A stretch of DNA of 64,000 nt, from assembly GCA_037447655.1 (NCBI GenBank), contig JBBHKE010002909.1:368886-432885 (forward strand), in the 5' to 3' direction. This stretch comes from Zygnema cylindricum. Its lineage: Eukaryota; Streptophyta; Zygnematophyceae; Zygnematales; Zygnemataceae. Position numbers and translations under genes: made by a program. The notes beneath the pieces are model-generated. The model made no database searches. It was not told the origin of the DNA and saw only the letters and a program-made list of their open reading frames with translations. This document shows, in pieces, positions 1 to 10,612 of this stretch; within the stretch, counting starts at the first letter, position 1, and every line of letters begins with the position of its first letter.

Positions 1-1035
1 TTTTGCTATCTTCCTCTCCTCCGAACTTCTCCTTTCCTCTCTCTCCCTCTCCCTCCCTCCCTCTCTCTCTCTCCCTTTGTCCCTCTCTCTGTCCCTCTCT
101 CTCCCTCTCTATATCTCTCCCTCGGCCTCTCTAACTCTGTTTGCCTCTCTCAGTGTCTCTGTCACTCCCACTCTAATTCTCTCTCTTCCCCTGTCTCCCT
201 TCGTCTCCCTCTACCTCTTCCACTCCCGTTCCCCCTCCCAATCCTTCTCTCTCCCCCCCCACTTTCTATCCTTCCCCCTCTCCCTTATTCTCTCATGCCC
301 CACTCCCTCTCTTCTCTCTCTCCCTCTATCCCGCTCTCCCACTCTCTCCCTCTAACTCTCCCTAGCCTTTACTTTCTCCCCCAACCCTCCCCCTCTTCCT
401 CCCTCCCTCCATCTCCCCCTTCCTCCACTCTCTCTCTCCCACCCTTCCGACATTCCTCCCTCCCTCCCTCCCACCCTCACTCTTTCCCCCTCCCTCCCTC
501 CATCCCTTAGTTCCTCTACCTCCCTCCCTTCCCATTTTCCTTCCCTCCCCCCCTCTTTCTTACCCTCCTTCTCCCTCTCTCTTCCCCTATCTCCCTCTCC
601 TTCTCTCCTTCTCTTGCTCCTCGTCCCTATTTTGCTCCCCGTCTGTCTCCGATTCCCTCTCCCTCTCCTTTTCCCTCTCCCTCTACCACCCCTTCCTTTC
701 AACCTCTCTCCCGTATCTTGCTCTCTCTTCTCCCCTCCGTCTCCTTCTCCTTATGCCTCTTTCCCACTCCTCCCTCCCTCACTCCCTCCACCTTTGTTCT
801 CCTCCCATTGCCTTGGCTGTTATCTCTTTGGCTGCTTTATTTCTCTTTCTCTCTCATCTCTCTCTCTTTCTCCCTCTCCATCTATCTCCCTCCCTCCTTC
901 CTTCCCTCCCTCCCTCCCTCCCTCCCTCCTTCCCTCCCTCTCTCCCTCTCTCCCTCTTTCCCTCCCTCCTTCCCTCCCTCCTTCCTTCCCTCCCTCCCTC
1001 CTTCCCTTTTCCCTTCCTCTCCTCCCTCCAATTAT
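1..1035. repeat. Kilobase-long polypyrimidine (C+T) tract
   Basis: The plus strand is almost entirely C and T for about 1 kb, made of irregular CTCTCC, CCCTCC and CTTCC runs with few purines. It ends at ordinary AT-rich sequence near 1035. Open frames inside it read as Ser/Pro/Leu-rich (or Arg/Gly/Glu-rich on the other strand), which is what such a tract gives by chance, so no gene is called. A mirror-type homopyrimidine run of this length could form triplex (H-) DNA; that is inference. Confidence 0.95.
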
Positions 1036-1322
1036 TGGTTTTCTCAGGTTTTAAAGAAAGCGACTTGTCTAAGTATAGAATCCATTTAAAAAGGAATACA
1101 TGATCCTTAGCTCCTTTCTCATATCAACCTTTCCCTTGATGACCACTTTGACCTAATTAGTCTTTCAATAGCTCCCACATTTCATTAAAAAAGTGTGCTT
1201 AATTTTATACAACGAAATACCTAAAAACGAATCGACTAGTTCATAGAAATACTTCACCTTCCTAGTCTAACGAAACTTGATCTTAGTATATTAAAACAAA
1301 AAAGCTCAATGATATCGTTTTA

Positions 1323-1450
1323 ACAATCTTCATTCATAAACTATGTAAGTTGGAAATTCTTTAAAATTCAACACTTTCTTAAACGCTTTACAATCTTCAT
1401 TCCTAAACTATCTTAGTTGCAATGTTTAAAAATTCGGCTTTTTCTTAAAC
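1323..1450. repeat. Degenerate 67-bp tandem duplication in an unassigned AT-rich stretch
   Basis: CAATCTTCATTC occurs at about 1324 and again at about 1391, followed each time by similar sequence ending in TTTCTTAAAC. Nothing else in 1036-1853 could be assigned: no coding pattern, RNA gene or transposon terminus was seen there. Confidence 0.6.
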
Positions 1451-1858
1451 ATCATTTTCCAATAGGAAAGACAACATTGGCTAGCCCAAAAACGTTGTTT
1501 CAATTGAGAGTATTGAATCGAAATAATGGTACTGACATGGAGTTTTGAAATTTTATTCGCGCCCTCATTGTAGGGCAAAAAATTTCTTATCCACTCCGAG
1601 ATATGATCGTCAAGAAAACATTTAACCAAGACTCAATACTCTAAATTGAGACAATGTTTCTAGAGTAGCCAATACTTTCATTCTTGTAGGAAAATTAGGT
1701 TCCAAAAACAATCAAATTTTCCAAATATTGCACATTAAACAATTCAGTAATGAGGTCTCTAAAAACATAATCATCACTGCGTTTTTTCTTGAATAAGGTT
1801 GAGATCAAGTTCTGTTAAACTGGTACGATCAACAGGTACGATCAACGGGCAGGATAAA

Positions 1859-2506
1859 TGTAGGATCTTGAGCAAAAGACATTCACTCAAAATAATTCAC
1901 ACAACATAAATCATTTACACAGCGGAAGCTCATAATAGACAAGAGGAATATTCAGCCAAAAATATTTATTAGTGTTCTTGGCCGAAGCCTCTTTACATCA
2001 TCTCTTCTCTCTTCTCTCTCATCTCTCTCCTCTTTAACTAATCTCTTACTCCAAGATTAATCCTCTATGATTCAATCATATAAGATTCAATATTCTGCAC
2101 ATGTACACTGCTGCCTATTTACTCGCTACTCTGCACTAAAAGACAACAAGGTAAGACAAGCATAACTTAGCGTAGCGGCGAATTCTATCTCTAGCTGACT
2201 GTGCACACTGCAAGTGAAAGTTCCACGAAGAAAGTAGCACACGCTTTCTTCCTTCAAAGGACTAACTCTAAACGTTGACTTAAACATGTGTCGCTCTACG
2301 AACACACCTGCACGCAAATTGAAACACCTGCGCACGAAAACAAAAAGTAACGCGAAACGAAATAGAACATTTCGTTCGCGGATATCAAAAGTACCGTCGC
2401 GAAACGACGTAGTAATTTTTGTATGATGACGGGACACTTCGCGTGAAGCAAACAAATGTTGGTATGACGTTTCGCGAAATGTCGCGAAAACGACAATAAC
2501 CCAACA
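1859..2506 (-). repeat. E1 3' LTR
   Basis: On the plus strand it starts TGTAGGATCTTGAGC and ends AATAACCCAACA. It aligns along its whole length with 7258-7902 and has a polypurine tract at its inner edge, which makes it the 3' LTR of the minus-strand element. Confidence 0.95.
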
Positions 2507-2516
2507 ATCCCCCTCT
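2507..2516 (-). promoter_or_regulatory. E1 polypurine tract
   Basis: Read on the minus strand, AGAGGGGGAT lies immediately before the 3' LTR, the expected place for the plus-strand DNA priming site. Confidence 0.85.
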
Positions 2517-2540
2517 AATTGTCGGAATCGCCAAACTCTT

Positions 2541-3161
2541 CTAAATAATCCAAGTTTTGGTCCCCCCCTCATGCGTAGCTGCTTTCGTCAGCAAATCTGT
2601 TGCCTCCTCTTTTGTCGGTACGTACGAAAATACAATCTCTTTCGGCGTAACCAAATCTCTTACAAAATGCCATTGGATCCTGATGTGTTTTGTCCTTTTG
2701 TGTAACACATGATTTTTTGCCAACGCCATCAAACTCATGATGTTAGAATAAATCGTCATACAACCAATAGGAACGCTTAACTCACGTAACATCTCGTTAA
2801 TTCAAATGGAAGCCTTAGCTGCATGACACGTAGCCTTATACTCAGATTTGGTTGAACTCAACGCAACCGTAGGTTGTAGCTTAGAACTTCACGAGATCGC
2901 GGCTCCTTCAAAAATAAATGCGTACCCTAACGTGGACTGACTTGAATCAAAATCGCCTCCCCAATCCGCGTCACAATAACCAACACAATCCAAATAATTA
3001 TTGTCTGAAGTAAATAGAAGTCCAAGATCAATCGTTCCAACCAAATATCGAAATATACGTTGTATGGCCTCATAATGCGCCTTCTTTGGCTCGTGACAAT
3101 AACGGCTGACGATGGAAACCGCGGTCGAAATATCTGGACGAGTACCAACGCTAAGGTACAT
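2541..3161 (-). pseudogene. E1 RNase H domain, broken
   Basis: Two open stretches (3161-2889 and 2792-2541) in different frames carry the copia RT-RNase H connection and RNase H. The first has MYLSVGTRPDIS, the palm-to-RNase H link typical of copia pol, then the early RNase H motif YCDADWGGD. The second ends with the ATDLLTKA motif that closes copia RNase H. The segment between them (2793-2888), which should hold the EAEY motif, is disrupted. RNase H removes the RNA template during reverse transcription; this copy cannot encode an intact one. Confidence 0.85.
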
Positions 3162-3257
3162 AAGTGAACGAACTGCCTCTCGATATGGTACATCGACAGA
3201 ATCTTCTTCCTCAAACTTGCGAATGTGTAAATTTGCACCCAGCAGCGTAGAAAGTGG

Positions 3258-3725
3258 TTAAGCGTTAGTCATACCAAATCTCTCCATAACCTCTCTACAA
3301 TATTGAGCTTGACTTAATTTAATTTTCCTCTCTTTTTCCCGTATCACTTCAATCCCCAAAATATATCGTACCTCTCCAAGATACGTAACTTTGAAATGTA
3401 ATCCAAGGTAACTTTTCAACTCATTAATGCGATCCAACTTGTCACATGCCATCAAGAAATCATCTAGATAAACAGAAAAGATGATTTGATCAACTCCTTC
3501 ACCTATCACATAAACTCCAGAATCGGTCGTAGTCCGTACAAATCCGAATTTCAATAGTACTTGATCAAGTCTCAAGTACCACATGCGCGGCGCTTGTTTC
3601 AAACCATATAATGACTTTCGCAAACTCCATGCATTTCCTTCATGTAAAGGAGACACGCCTTCCGGAACCTTCATGTATACCTCTTCCTCCAACTCACCAT
3701 TTAAAAACGCAGTTTCCACGTCCAT
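3258..3725 (-). pseudogene. E1 reverse transcriptase core
   Basis: A 155-codon open stretch carries RT motifs in order: MDVETAFLNGELEEEVYM (palm aspartate region), SLYGLKQAPRMW, and the catalytic box YLDDFLMA, where most copia elements have YVDD. It ends with the YILGIEVIRE motif. Sequence up to about 4018 encodes further N-terminal RT residues in other frames, so the domain is frameshifted. It copies element RNA into DNA in the cytoplasmic particle; this copy is dead without complementation. Confidence 0.88.
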
Positions 3726-4018
3726 TTGATAGACGTGCTTCTTCCTATTGCTGCTAGTGCAATAATAATCCGTAGTGAGTCGAACTTCACCACGGGAGCA
3801 TAAGTCTCCTTAAAATCAATTCCCTCACGTTGTTGCAAGCCCTTACAGACAAGCCTCGCCTTGTACTTAATAATTTCACCCGAAGCTCTAGTCTTCGTCT
3901 TAAATACCCACTTTGCATCTATCGCCTTTTTCCCCTCCGGTAATTTTACTTCCTCAAAAGTTCGATTATCAACTACCGATTTAAATTATTTCTCCCAAGC
4001 TGGTTTCCATTTACTCTC

Positions 4019-5410
4019 CTAATCAGTCGAACTCCTTGCCTCGACATAAGATTGAGGGTTGCCGGTCATATTTTCCGTAAGTGATTGCCACAAAAGAAAC
4101 TCCGTCTTTTTAGCATCGGAAAGAAAATAATGCGATTTCCATGCATTTTCCCCTTTTCGATGGTAAGTGAGTTTCTCCGGTTTCTTCCCATTTGTTCTCC
4201 GTGAGCTCCTTCTAAGGACTTGCTCCTCCTCTTTCTCCTCTTTCTCTTCCTCTGATTCAATTTCAATTTCCTTCTCACTTGATTTAGAACTCGATTTAGA
4301 GCTTTGAGATTTCCGAATGTTCGAAGGCACTCGGGAATCCAAAGATCCGTTACTCTTTCTTTCAAATTCAACTTCAACCAATTTTCCCAATTTCTTTTTC
4401 AGACTTTTTACATTCGGTTCCTCGTCGGATTCCGAATCCCCAATGAACGGAAAATTCTCAATTTCACTCTCCTCATAAAAATCCAAATTTTCTTTAAATT
4501 TCCCCACGGGATTCATAGCGGATTTGAGATCCTCATGAAAATCCACATTCCGATATTCCTCCACGGAGTGACGAGCCGGATCATACACTCGGTACAAATT
4601 TCCCTTCACACTATAACCAACAAAAATTCCCGGCCAACACCTTGGTGCAAATTTCCCCTTCCACTTAATTGATTCCATATAGACCATAGCATGACATCCC
4701 CAAATTCTCAGATGATGAACCGTGGGCTTTCTCCCACTCCATAACTCCTCCGTTGTTTTACTTCCAAAAACCGAAGTGAGTCTTTGGTTACAAATATAAT
4801 TCGCCGTAAGAATCGCATCTCCCCACAAAAACATCTCTCGTCCGGAGCTATGAACCATCGCAAGGACCATTTATTGTAAGGTACGATTATTCCTCTCGGC
4901 CACTCCATTTGACTCCGGAGGATAAGGCGCCGTGAATTGATGCCTTATCCCCCACTCCTTACAATACCCCTCAAAAACAACAAACTCCCCTCCTTTGTCC
5001 GAACGAATGGACTTAAGCTTCTTAGCAATTTGCCTTTCAGCCATCACATGCCATTCTTTAAATTTTTCAAATGCATCCGATTTCTTTTTCAATAAATACA
5101 CCCATGACTTCCGAGAGAAGTCATCAACAATTAGTAAAGTATACTTATTACCTCCAATTGTCTCGGGTTTAATATGTCCACAAAGATCGATGTGGACAAC
5201 CTCCAAAGGACTTTGAGCTCGATGCTTGATGTCTTTATTCGGATGGGATTTCCGAATTTGACATCCATTGCTACATCCTCGACATCCGTTCACCTTCTCA
5301 CCGGATGCGAGGTCCAAACCCTTCTCCGAAGAATGACGAATCATTTTCTTCAAACTTACCTTGGATGTGTGACACATCCGATGATGCCATAAGGTAAGAT
5401 CACCTTTCAA
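4019..5410 (-). pseudogene. E1 integrase with one in-frame stop
   Basis: 5410-4871 begins with the zinc-binding HHCC region (LWHHRMCH, then CRGCSNGC) and the catalytic core: aspartates in VVHIDLCG and IRSDKGGEF, and glutamate in NGVAERNN. It stops at a TAA (4873-4871) right after NNRTLQ. The same frame resumes directly at MVLAMVHSSGR (4870) and runs 283 codons through the integrase C-terminal part and an acidic, Glu/Lys/Ser-rich linker to RT. The break is therefore one nonsense codon, not a domain boundary. Integrase joins the DNA copy to the host chromosome. Confidence 0.88.
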
Positions 5411-5446
5411 CTCCGAAATTTGATGTAAAATTCCCTCGGTGGGAAC

Positions 5447-5851
5447 TTAAGATTTCGGCCTCCTCCATAAGAGCCGACTATGATTCGCATCCGTTACAAC
5501 TCCTTCTCCAATTACATTCCCCTTCTCATTCCAAATCTCGATAGATTGATCACCTCTCGCAAGTAAGCTTCCACCACTCTTTTGTATTTGTGGAACGCTT
5601 AACAAATTAACCGAACCGTCCGGAATATAAAGAGTATTTTGTAGACGATACTCCGTCGATCTCTCTTTCCCATCATTATCCCATGAAAGGAGATCAAGCC
5701 GAACCGTGCCAACCGTACCAACCGAAATGACATGGCCGCTTGCAACCGTAATAAACTTTGGAACCGTAAGTTCCCTCATATCATCGAACAAGGTAGCATC
5801 CGTGCAAACATGGTGAGATGCCCGTGTATCAATAATCCACTCTTTCTCCAA
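5447..5851 (-). pseudogene. E1 aspartic protease, active-site triad altered
   Basis: The stretch begins EWIIDTRASHHVC. Copia proteases have D-(S/T)-G-A-S here, so the glycine of the catalytic triad has become arginine. The rest (ITVASGHV, then LYIPDGSVNLLSV) matches the family. The enzyme normally cuts the Gag-Pol polyprotein; the altered loop should abolish this. Confidence 0.85.
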
Positions 5852-5986
5852 ATTTCCTCCACTACTTACCGAATCAAGGGTAAGGTTAAGAACCGGAAAA
5901 TCATCACAGGTTTCATTACCATAGGCAAAGTAGTTTGCATTACCGTAACCACGACCACCACCGCGGCCTCCTCCTCGGCCACCATC

Positions 5987-6172
5987 TTAGGCGCCTCTAT
6001 CACCTCGTCTACCTCCTCTTCCACTTCCGTAATCTCCACTCTTTGCATAACATTGAGGGATCCTATGCCCCCACTTACCGCAAAAATGACATTGCTTATG
6101 TTTATCCGGACAAGATGAAGACAAATGTCCAAGCCGGTTACACCGGTGGCATGTCACATTGGAAAGATCCAA
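5987..6172 (-). pseudogene. E1 Gag nucleocapsid zinc knuckles
   Basis: Two CCHC knuckles are visible: CHRCNRLGHLSSSC and CHFCGKWGHRIPQC, both with C-X2-C-X4-H-X4-C spacing. They sit between Gag and protease, as expected for the RNA-binding nucleocapsid part. The following Arg/Gly-rich stretch is low complexity. The frame is broken on both sides. Confidence 0.85.
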
Positions 6173-6349
6173 AGGGACCTTCGGTGGACAACCTTGATCC
6201 CTCTTGTTGCCTCGGCCGCCACCACCACCTCTCGGGCCACCTCCTCTACCACCTCCTCTACCAGCGGCATAGTTAAGATCCGGGGTTTCGGGAGTAGTAG
6301 AGTTGAGAACTCCTCCACCTCCACTTGAAGAAGCCGATGAAGTTCCCTC

Positions 6350-6883
6350 TTACATTTTGATAAAATTCACGGTGAATCCGAAGATGTTATTCGCCTTCGC
6401 TCGTAAAATAGCTTTAAGATGCGAAAGCCTCTCTGGTAAAGCATTAAGAAAAACGCTTAACTTATCTGCATCCAAGATAACTCGGCCATTGTTGATTAAT
6501 TGCTCGAGTATAATATTGAAGCGCTTCACGACATCATCCATCGATTCATTTGACTTGATTTTAAAATTCATAAAGTCCGTATAAACATATTGACCCTTAT
6601 TCTCAACGCCTTTCTCATATTGCTCCTCAAGTGCTTGCCAACACTCATGGGTCGTGCCGTGAGCAAGGAAATGATCAAGCACGGAAGAAGTGCAATTTTT
6701 CATCAAAACGGTCGTTGCTGCAATATCCTTCAACCTCAATTGAGCACGTGCTTTACTCTCGAGTGGCATTTTCTCTTCTCCGTTGACAATTCTCCAAAGC
6801 TTCTTGAGAATAAGTTGGCCTGAAATAAACTTCTTCCAAACGGCATAATTGGAACCATTAAAGGCCATGGATTTCCCCGACAT
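6350..6883 (-). pseudogene. E1 Gag N-terminal and capsid region
   Basis: 177 codons start MSGKSMAFNGSNYAVWKK, the N-terminal motif of plant copia Gag (F-G-NY-W), followed by the helical core (HECWQALEEQYE; MDDVVKRFNIILEQL; FLNALPERLSHL). Gag forms the cytoplasmic particle that packages element RNA. The start at 6883 is supported by the position of the motif and lies about 360 bp inside the primer-binding site. The reading frame is lost after 6350, before the zinc knuckles. Confidence 0.88.
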
Positions 6884-7243
6884 ATTATAATTTTCATCGT
6901 TTTACAATCCTTCGTCAAACTCGGACTCTTCTTCTTCTATCTTCGACTTTCCCTACCTAATCCTCTCTTTTCTCTCACTCCCATTAGCTCCTCCAATAAA
7001 TGGATCGGTAGCCGGAAAGGAAGTATTTTCTTTGCTCTCATTCGGTGAGTTTGAAAACGGTAATCTACATATCTCATAAGTGTATCAAGCATTTATTCAA
7101 ATTTTCTCTCCGTGTTCCGAGTCTCCACAAATTGAGAACCCGAAAAACTGAACTCTCTTGCTCTCTCCGAAGTCGACATGGGGGAAGGAGTATTTCTATT
7201 CTTTTTCCTCCCCATACGCTCTCTCTCTATCTCCGAAGCACTA

Positions 7244-7255
7244 GCTCCGACACCA
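7244..7255 (-). promoter_or_regulatory. E1 primer-binding site (tRNA-iMet 3' end type)
   Basis: On the minus strand, TGGTGTCGGAGC lies 2 nt inside the 5' LTR. The standard plant copia site complementary to the 3' end of initiator tRNA-Met is TGGTATCAGAGC, a 10 of 12 match. This is the ordinary priming mode, unlike the second copia lineage in this window. Confidence 0.8.
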
Positions 7256-7257
7256 AT

Positions 7258-7902
7258 TGTAGGATCTTGAGCAAAAGACATTCACTCAAAATAATTCACA
7301 CAACATAAATCATTTACACATCGGAAGCTCATAATAGACAAGAGGAATATTCCGCCAAAAAGATTTATAATTGTTCTTGGCCGAAGCCTCTTTACATCAT
7401 CACTTCTCTCTTCTCTGTCTTCTCTCTCCTCTTAAACTAATCTCTTACTCCAAGATTAATCCTCTATGATTCAATCATATAAGATTTAATACTCTGCACA
7501 TGTACACTGCTGCCTATATACTCGCTACTGCACTAAAAGACAACAAGGTAAGACAATCATAACTTAGCGTAGCGACAAAGTCTGTCCCTAGCTGACTGTG
7601 CACACTGCAAGTGAAAGTTTCACGAAGAAAGTAGCACACGCTTTCTTCCTTCAAACGACTAACTCCAAACTTTGACTTAAACACGTGTCGCTCCATGAAC
7701 ACACCTGCACGTAAATTGAAACACCTACGCACGAAAACAAAAAGTGACGCGAAACGAAATAGAACATTTTGTTCGCGGATATCAAAAGTACCGTCGCGAA
7801 ATGACGTAGTACTTTTTGTATGATGACGCGACACTTCGCGTCAAGCAAACAAATGTTCGTATGACAAACACAAAATGTCGCAAAAATGACAATAACCCAA
7901 CA
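7258..7902 (-). repeat. E1 5' LTR
   Basis: Aligns with 1859-2506; same TG...CA ends, followed by the ATAAA target duplication. On the minus strand this copy carries the element promoter. It differs from the 3' LTR by scattered substitutions and small indels. Confidence 0.95.
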
Positions 7903-7907
7903 ATAAA

Positions 7908-8400
7908 TAGGATACGGTCCATGCCCGTGCAACGGGCATTTATTTGGCGTCAGCAAAGGGTTAACTTTGTCTCACGGTTGACCTCACCGATCAGGTAACT
8001 TTTTAAGTACCCCCTCGGCAATCATTTATTAACGTCAGATCGTGGATGCACGATCTTGTCAATGAATAGAGACAAACCCGCCACCTGTAATGTCAGCCGT
8101 CTATCCTTTGATCGTGACTGTTCGATCATAGAATGCAGGCATTTCAGAAAATAATCGTCCTTTTCAAGAAGTACGATTTCTTGTCGTTAATTCTTTGCTC
8201 ACTTTACCGTCTATCGTTGTCAAATGTTGGGTCGCGTCTACAAATGTACTTACAAACATCTTCAATAGTACAATAGTAGTGTACTTACACCGTTTGATAA
8301 ACAGTAAACAATCCATACGCGTGTAACGAGCATGGTAATTGATAAACCGGCATGATCAAACAGGACACAGTCCATGCCTGTTTAACGGGCGTTGATTAAG
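7908..8400 (+). repeat. Cluster of Helitron-like terminal hairpins
   Basis: GGTCCATGCCCGTGCAACGG (7917-7936) contains the hairpin GCCCGT-GCA-ACGGGC. A related unit at 8370-8395 reads GTCCATGCCTGTTTAACGGG, and a weaker one lies near 8310-8335. All resemble the 3'-terminal hairpin at 40839-40853, which is followed by CTAG. No CTRR end was found here, so these look like truncated or tandem remnants. The sequence between them is otherwise unassigned. Confidence 0.45.
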
Positions 8401-8401
8401 C

Positions 8402-9020
8402 ACACCGCGAATCGTAATTAGAGTAATGAAAAAATTAGAGTAAAAAAAAAAAAAAAAAAACAATTAGAGTAATGAACTCTAATTTATGTGATAGAACTTT
8501 TTCACAGAGGAAGTTTACTTTAATTTATTTAAGTACTCTATATTGGGTTATGTCGGCAATAAATTTCCGCGCTGAAATTATGAACACTAAATTATGTATA
8601 CGTACAAAATCTGTCAGTCCGTATAGTTTTGACGTCATTATGACGTTAGTATTATTTGTCGCGTTGAATGTCAGTTAATGTTCACACTGACGACTATGCT
8701 GTCGCCGGACAAGAGTTATGCGAAGGGCTTTTTTCCGATGTGATTGATATTTCGTTTAGTGCGATTTCACGTGCGAGCGCGATTCTATTAAATCATTATT
8801 TGTACCTTTTTACTTAAAAAGTACAATTTTGCACGGTCGAACGTCGTGTGTACTCCACACTATTTAAAACGAACCTATATTACAATTTTTTACGCTAATT
8901 AAACTTACCTAAATTAGAATAATGAAAAAAATAGAATTGTTTACTCTATTTGATGTCATAGAGTCGAAATTTCGAGCGACCGAATTAGAGTAATTTACTC
9001 TAATTATGATTCGCGGTGTA
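8402..9020. mobile_element. Non-autonomous TIR element (about 620 bp)
   Basis: The left end ACACCGCGAATCGTAATTAG is the inverse of the right end CTAATTATGATTCGCGGTGT, a TIR of about 26 bp with one mismatch. A run of about 19 A lies at 8442-8460, and AATTAGAGTAATGAA-like motifs recur inside. No transposase reading frame is present. The termini are related to the other CACCG-type elements in this window. Confidence 0.7.
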
Positions 9021-9126
9021 GTTTAAGAAAAAAATGATGCCATCAACGAAATTGTCATTCTGGGTATTTGCTGTGCCGTCTCCAGACTTCCCATGAAATG
9101 TTCGCACCCTTCAAACACACAACTTT

Positions 9127-9236
9127 TCCGTGCGCTTGGGAATATGGGTGGCCCTGTGAATTTTATTAGGAATGAGAACACAAAACGTTTCTGTGAGCTT
9201 GGGAATGTGGGAGCCTCTGTAAATTTTATTTGGAGT
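9127..9236 (+). repeat. Short imperfect tandem duplication
   Basis: CTTGGGAATATGGGTGGCC...GTGAATTTTATT is followed about 62 bp later by CTTGGGAATGTGGGAGCC...GTAAATTTTATT. The open frame across it therefore has an internal repeat (LGNMGGPVNFI, LGNVGASVNFI) but matches no family I recognise. Confidence 0.55.
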
Positions 9237-9392
9237 CTTTGTCAATTTTGCAAGGAACGAGAGTGTAAATTTACGAAGGAACGCTTTGTGCCAAGAGTAT
9301 CAATCCATGGGATTTCCATGGGAGATAAATATTGGATTTTTTTATGGAACTACGAATTTAATGTGAGTTCCTGGGTTGCGATAGAGAGATGA

Positions 9393-10112
9393 TGATCTGA
9401 GAGTGGTGAATAAAATAGTCAACATATGACCTATCGCTATGTTGAAGCAACACAATAAGAAGCGCGTTCGTCGTCAAACGGTTATTCTTGCGCAAAGCGT
9501 ATGATCTAAGTAAGAGAATCATGTGATCGCTTCATAATACGGCTCGCTGCTTCGATTTAAACTCTAATCAAATTTAGTTTTGAGTAGTGCTTCTTCTTGC
9601 ACGGTAAAGACGAAGCTAGAGGCTGAAAAGCCCGGCCTTCTTCTTCTTTAACTCCTTCGCCGCGCCCGCTCCCGGCTAAGCGCCAGTATTCTGGAAAAGC
9701 AGCGAGAACAGGCGTTGCTTTTCCGGTTTTTCGAATCTTCATCATACCTTTTCCGGTTTTTTGAACCTTCGTCATTCCGGCGCCTCCCCTGGCGCGGCCT
9801 TCTCTTTTCTCTTTGGTGTTACTTCTTCGGCCTGCGGCCACCTTCGTCGTACCAGGGAAACACTGAGAGGGAGCGCGCAAGCAATAAGACGTGCGACGAC
9901 GTTCGCAACACTTTGCAAATGCTCAAATGCTTGTAGCGCGCAGCGATATTTCAACAAAATAGTTTTGAAGAAAGTGCAAATCAGCACTACACAAGGGGAA
10001 GGGTTGAAGGTTAGATCATGTGTTTGGAGCATATACATCCACAACACAAATACATGTTAAAATATAAGATAATTTCGTCATAATTTCATTTCAAACCTTT
10101 TCACCACATTCC
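9393..10112. other. Unassigned; GC-rich low-complexity part at 9600-9870
   Basis: Reading frames on both strands here are short and rich in Gly/Arg/Lys/Ser. I see no conserved motif, splice-supported exon or transposon terminus. Confidence 0.4.
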
Positions 10113-10469
10113 ATGTCTTCTTCGTCTAACCCACTCTAAATCGCAACAAGATCCGAAAATATTTGCTACTCTTCAACAACTCTCAACTACCGTTAGAACC
10201 AGCTAGGGAAAACTTCAAATACTTCTGCCAGTGGTCGTCTTGGATGTGTTCAACTTCTCCTTGAAAATGGAACCATTGTTTCCTCTCACAAAACCAACGG
10301 CATAACTCCCTTACATAGTTCATGTGCTTATAATCACCAAAACATCGCTACTTTCCTTCTCTCTCATGGTTCACACGCATCCAATCCCGATCACAAATGG
10401 GAAACTCCCATACACTTAGCCTCTCGTGGAGGCTTTTTAACACTTTTACAAACAATATACATAGAATAG
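10113..10469 (+). pseudogene. Ankyrin-repeat protein fragment
   Basis: From 10197 to the stop at 10467-10469 an uninterrupted frame encodes about two ankyrin repeats. The diagnostic parts are SASGRLGCVQLLLENG, then GITPLHSSCAYNHQNIATF with LLSHG, then ETPIHLASRGGFLTLLQ, matching the G-TPLH-A...G-V-LLL-G pattern. It has no ATG of its own. The ATG at 10113 is in the same frame but is cut off by stops at 10137 and 10194. A different frame between them (PKIFATLQQLSTT) looks like the expected lead-in, so an indel or a missed intron is likely. It is convergent with the CG-1 gene and on the opposite strand, so it is not that gene's own ankyrin domain. Coding similarity is clear; functional status is not. 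Confidence 0.65.
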
Positions 10470-10612
10470 TACATAATTACATATGGTCAACCTCCCTAAC
10501 AAGCAGTCTTCCTACCTTGGCTTCAAACATAAACATTCCTTCATCTTATGGCTGAGTTCCTAAATTCAGAGCCAGTGGAGGGTAATTTTCTGTGTAATCC
10601 ACTTCATAGATT

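Larger units (their letters stand above)
1859..7902 (-). mobile_element. E1: complete Ty1-copia retrotransposon, decayed
   Basis: A 6.04-kb element is bounded by two LTRs with TG...CA ends (648 and 645 bp) and by the 5-bp target duplication ATAAA at 1854-1858 and 7903-7907. A primer-binding site lies inside the right LTR and a polypurine tract inside the left LTR, so it reads on the minus strand. Domain order gag, protease, integrase, RT, RNase H is the Ty1-copia order. The coding region is broken by several stops and frame changes, and the LTRs differ at many positions by eye, so it is an old insertion. Its LTR sequence is unlike that of the other copia elements in the window. Confidence 0.96.

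Noticed and set aside
77-1103. Several overlapping Ser/Pro/Leu-rich or Arg/Gly/Glu-rich reading frames
   Set aside because: They lie in the pyrimidine tract, which is open in all frames because stop codons need purines (or the reverse on the other strand). No domain or start context is present.
9557-9880. 107-codon basic, Gly-rich frame
   Set aside because: Low-complexity, GC-biased composition; no motif, no splice support, and a competing frame on the opposite strand.
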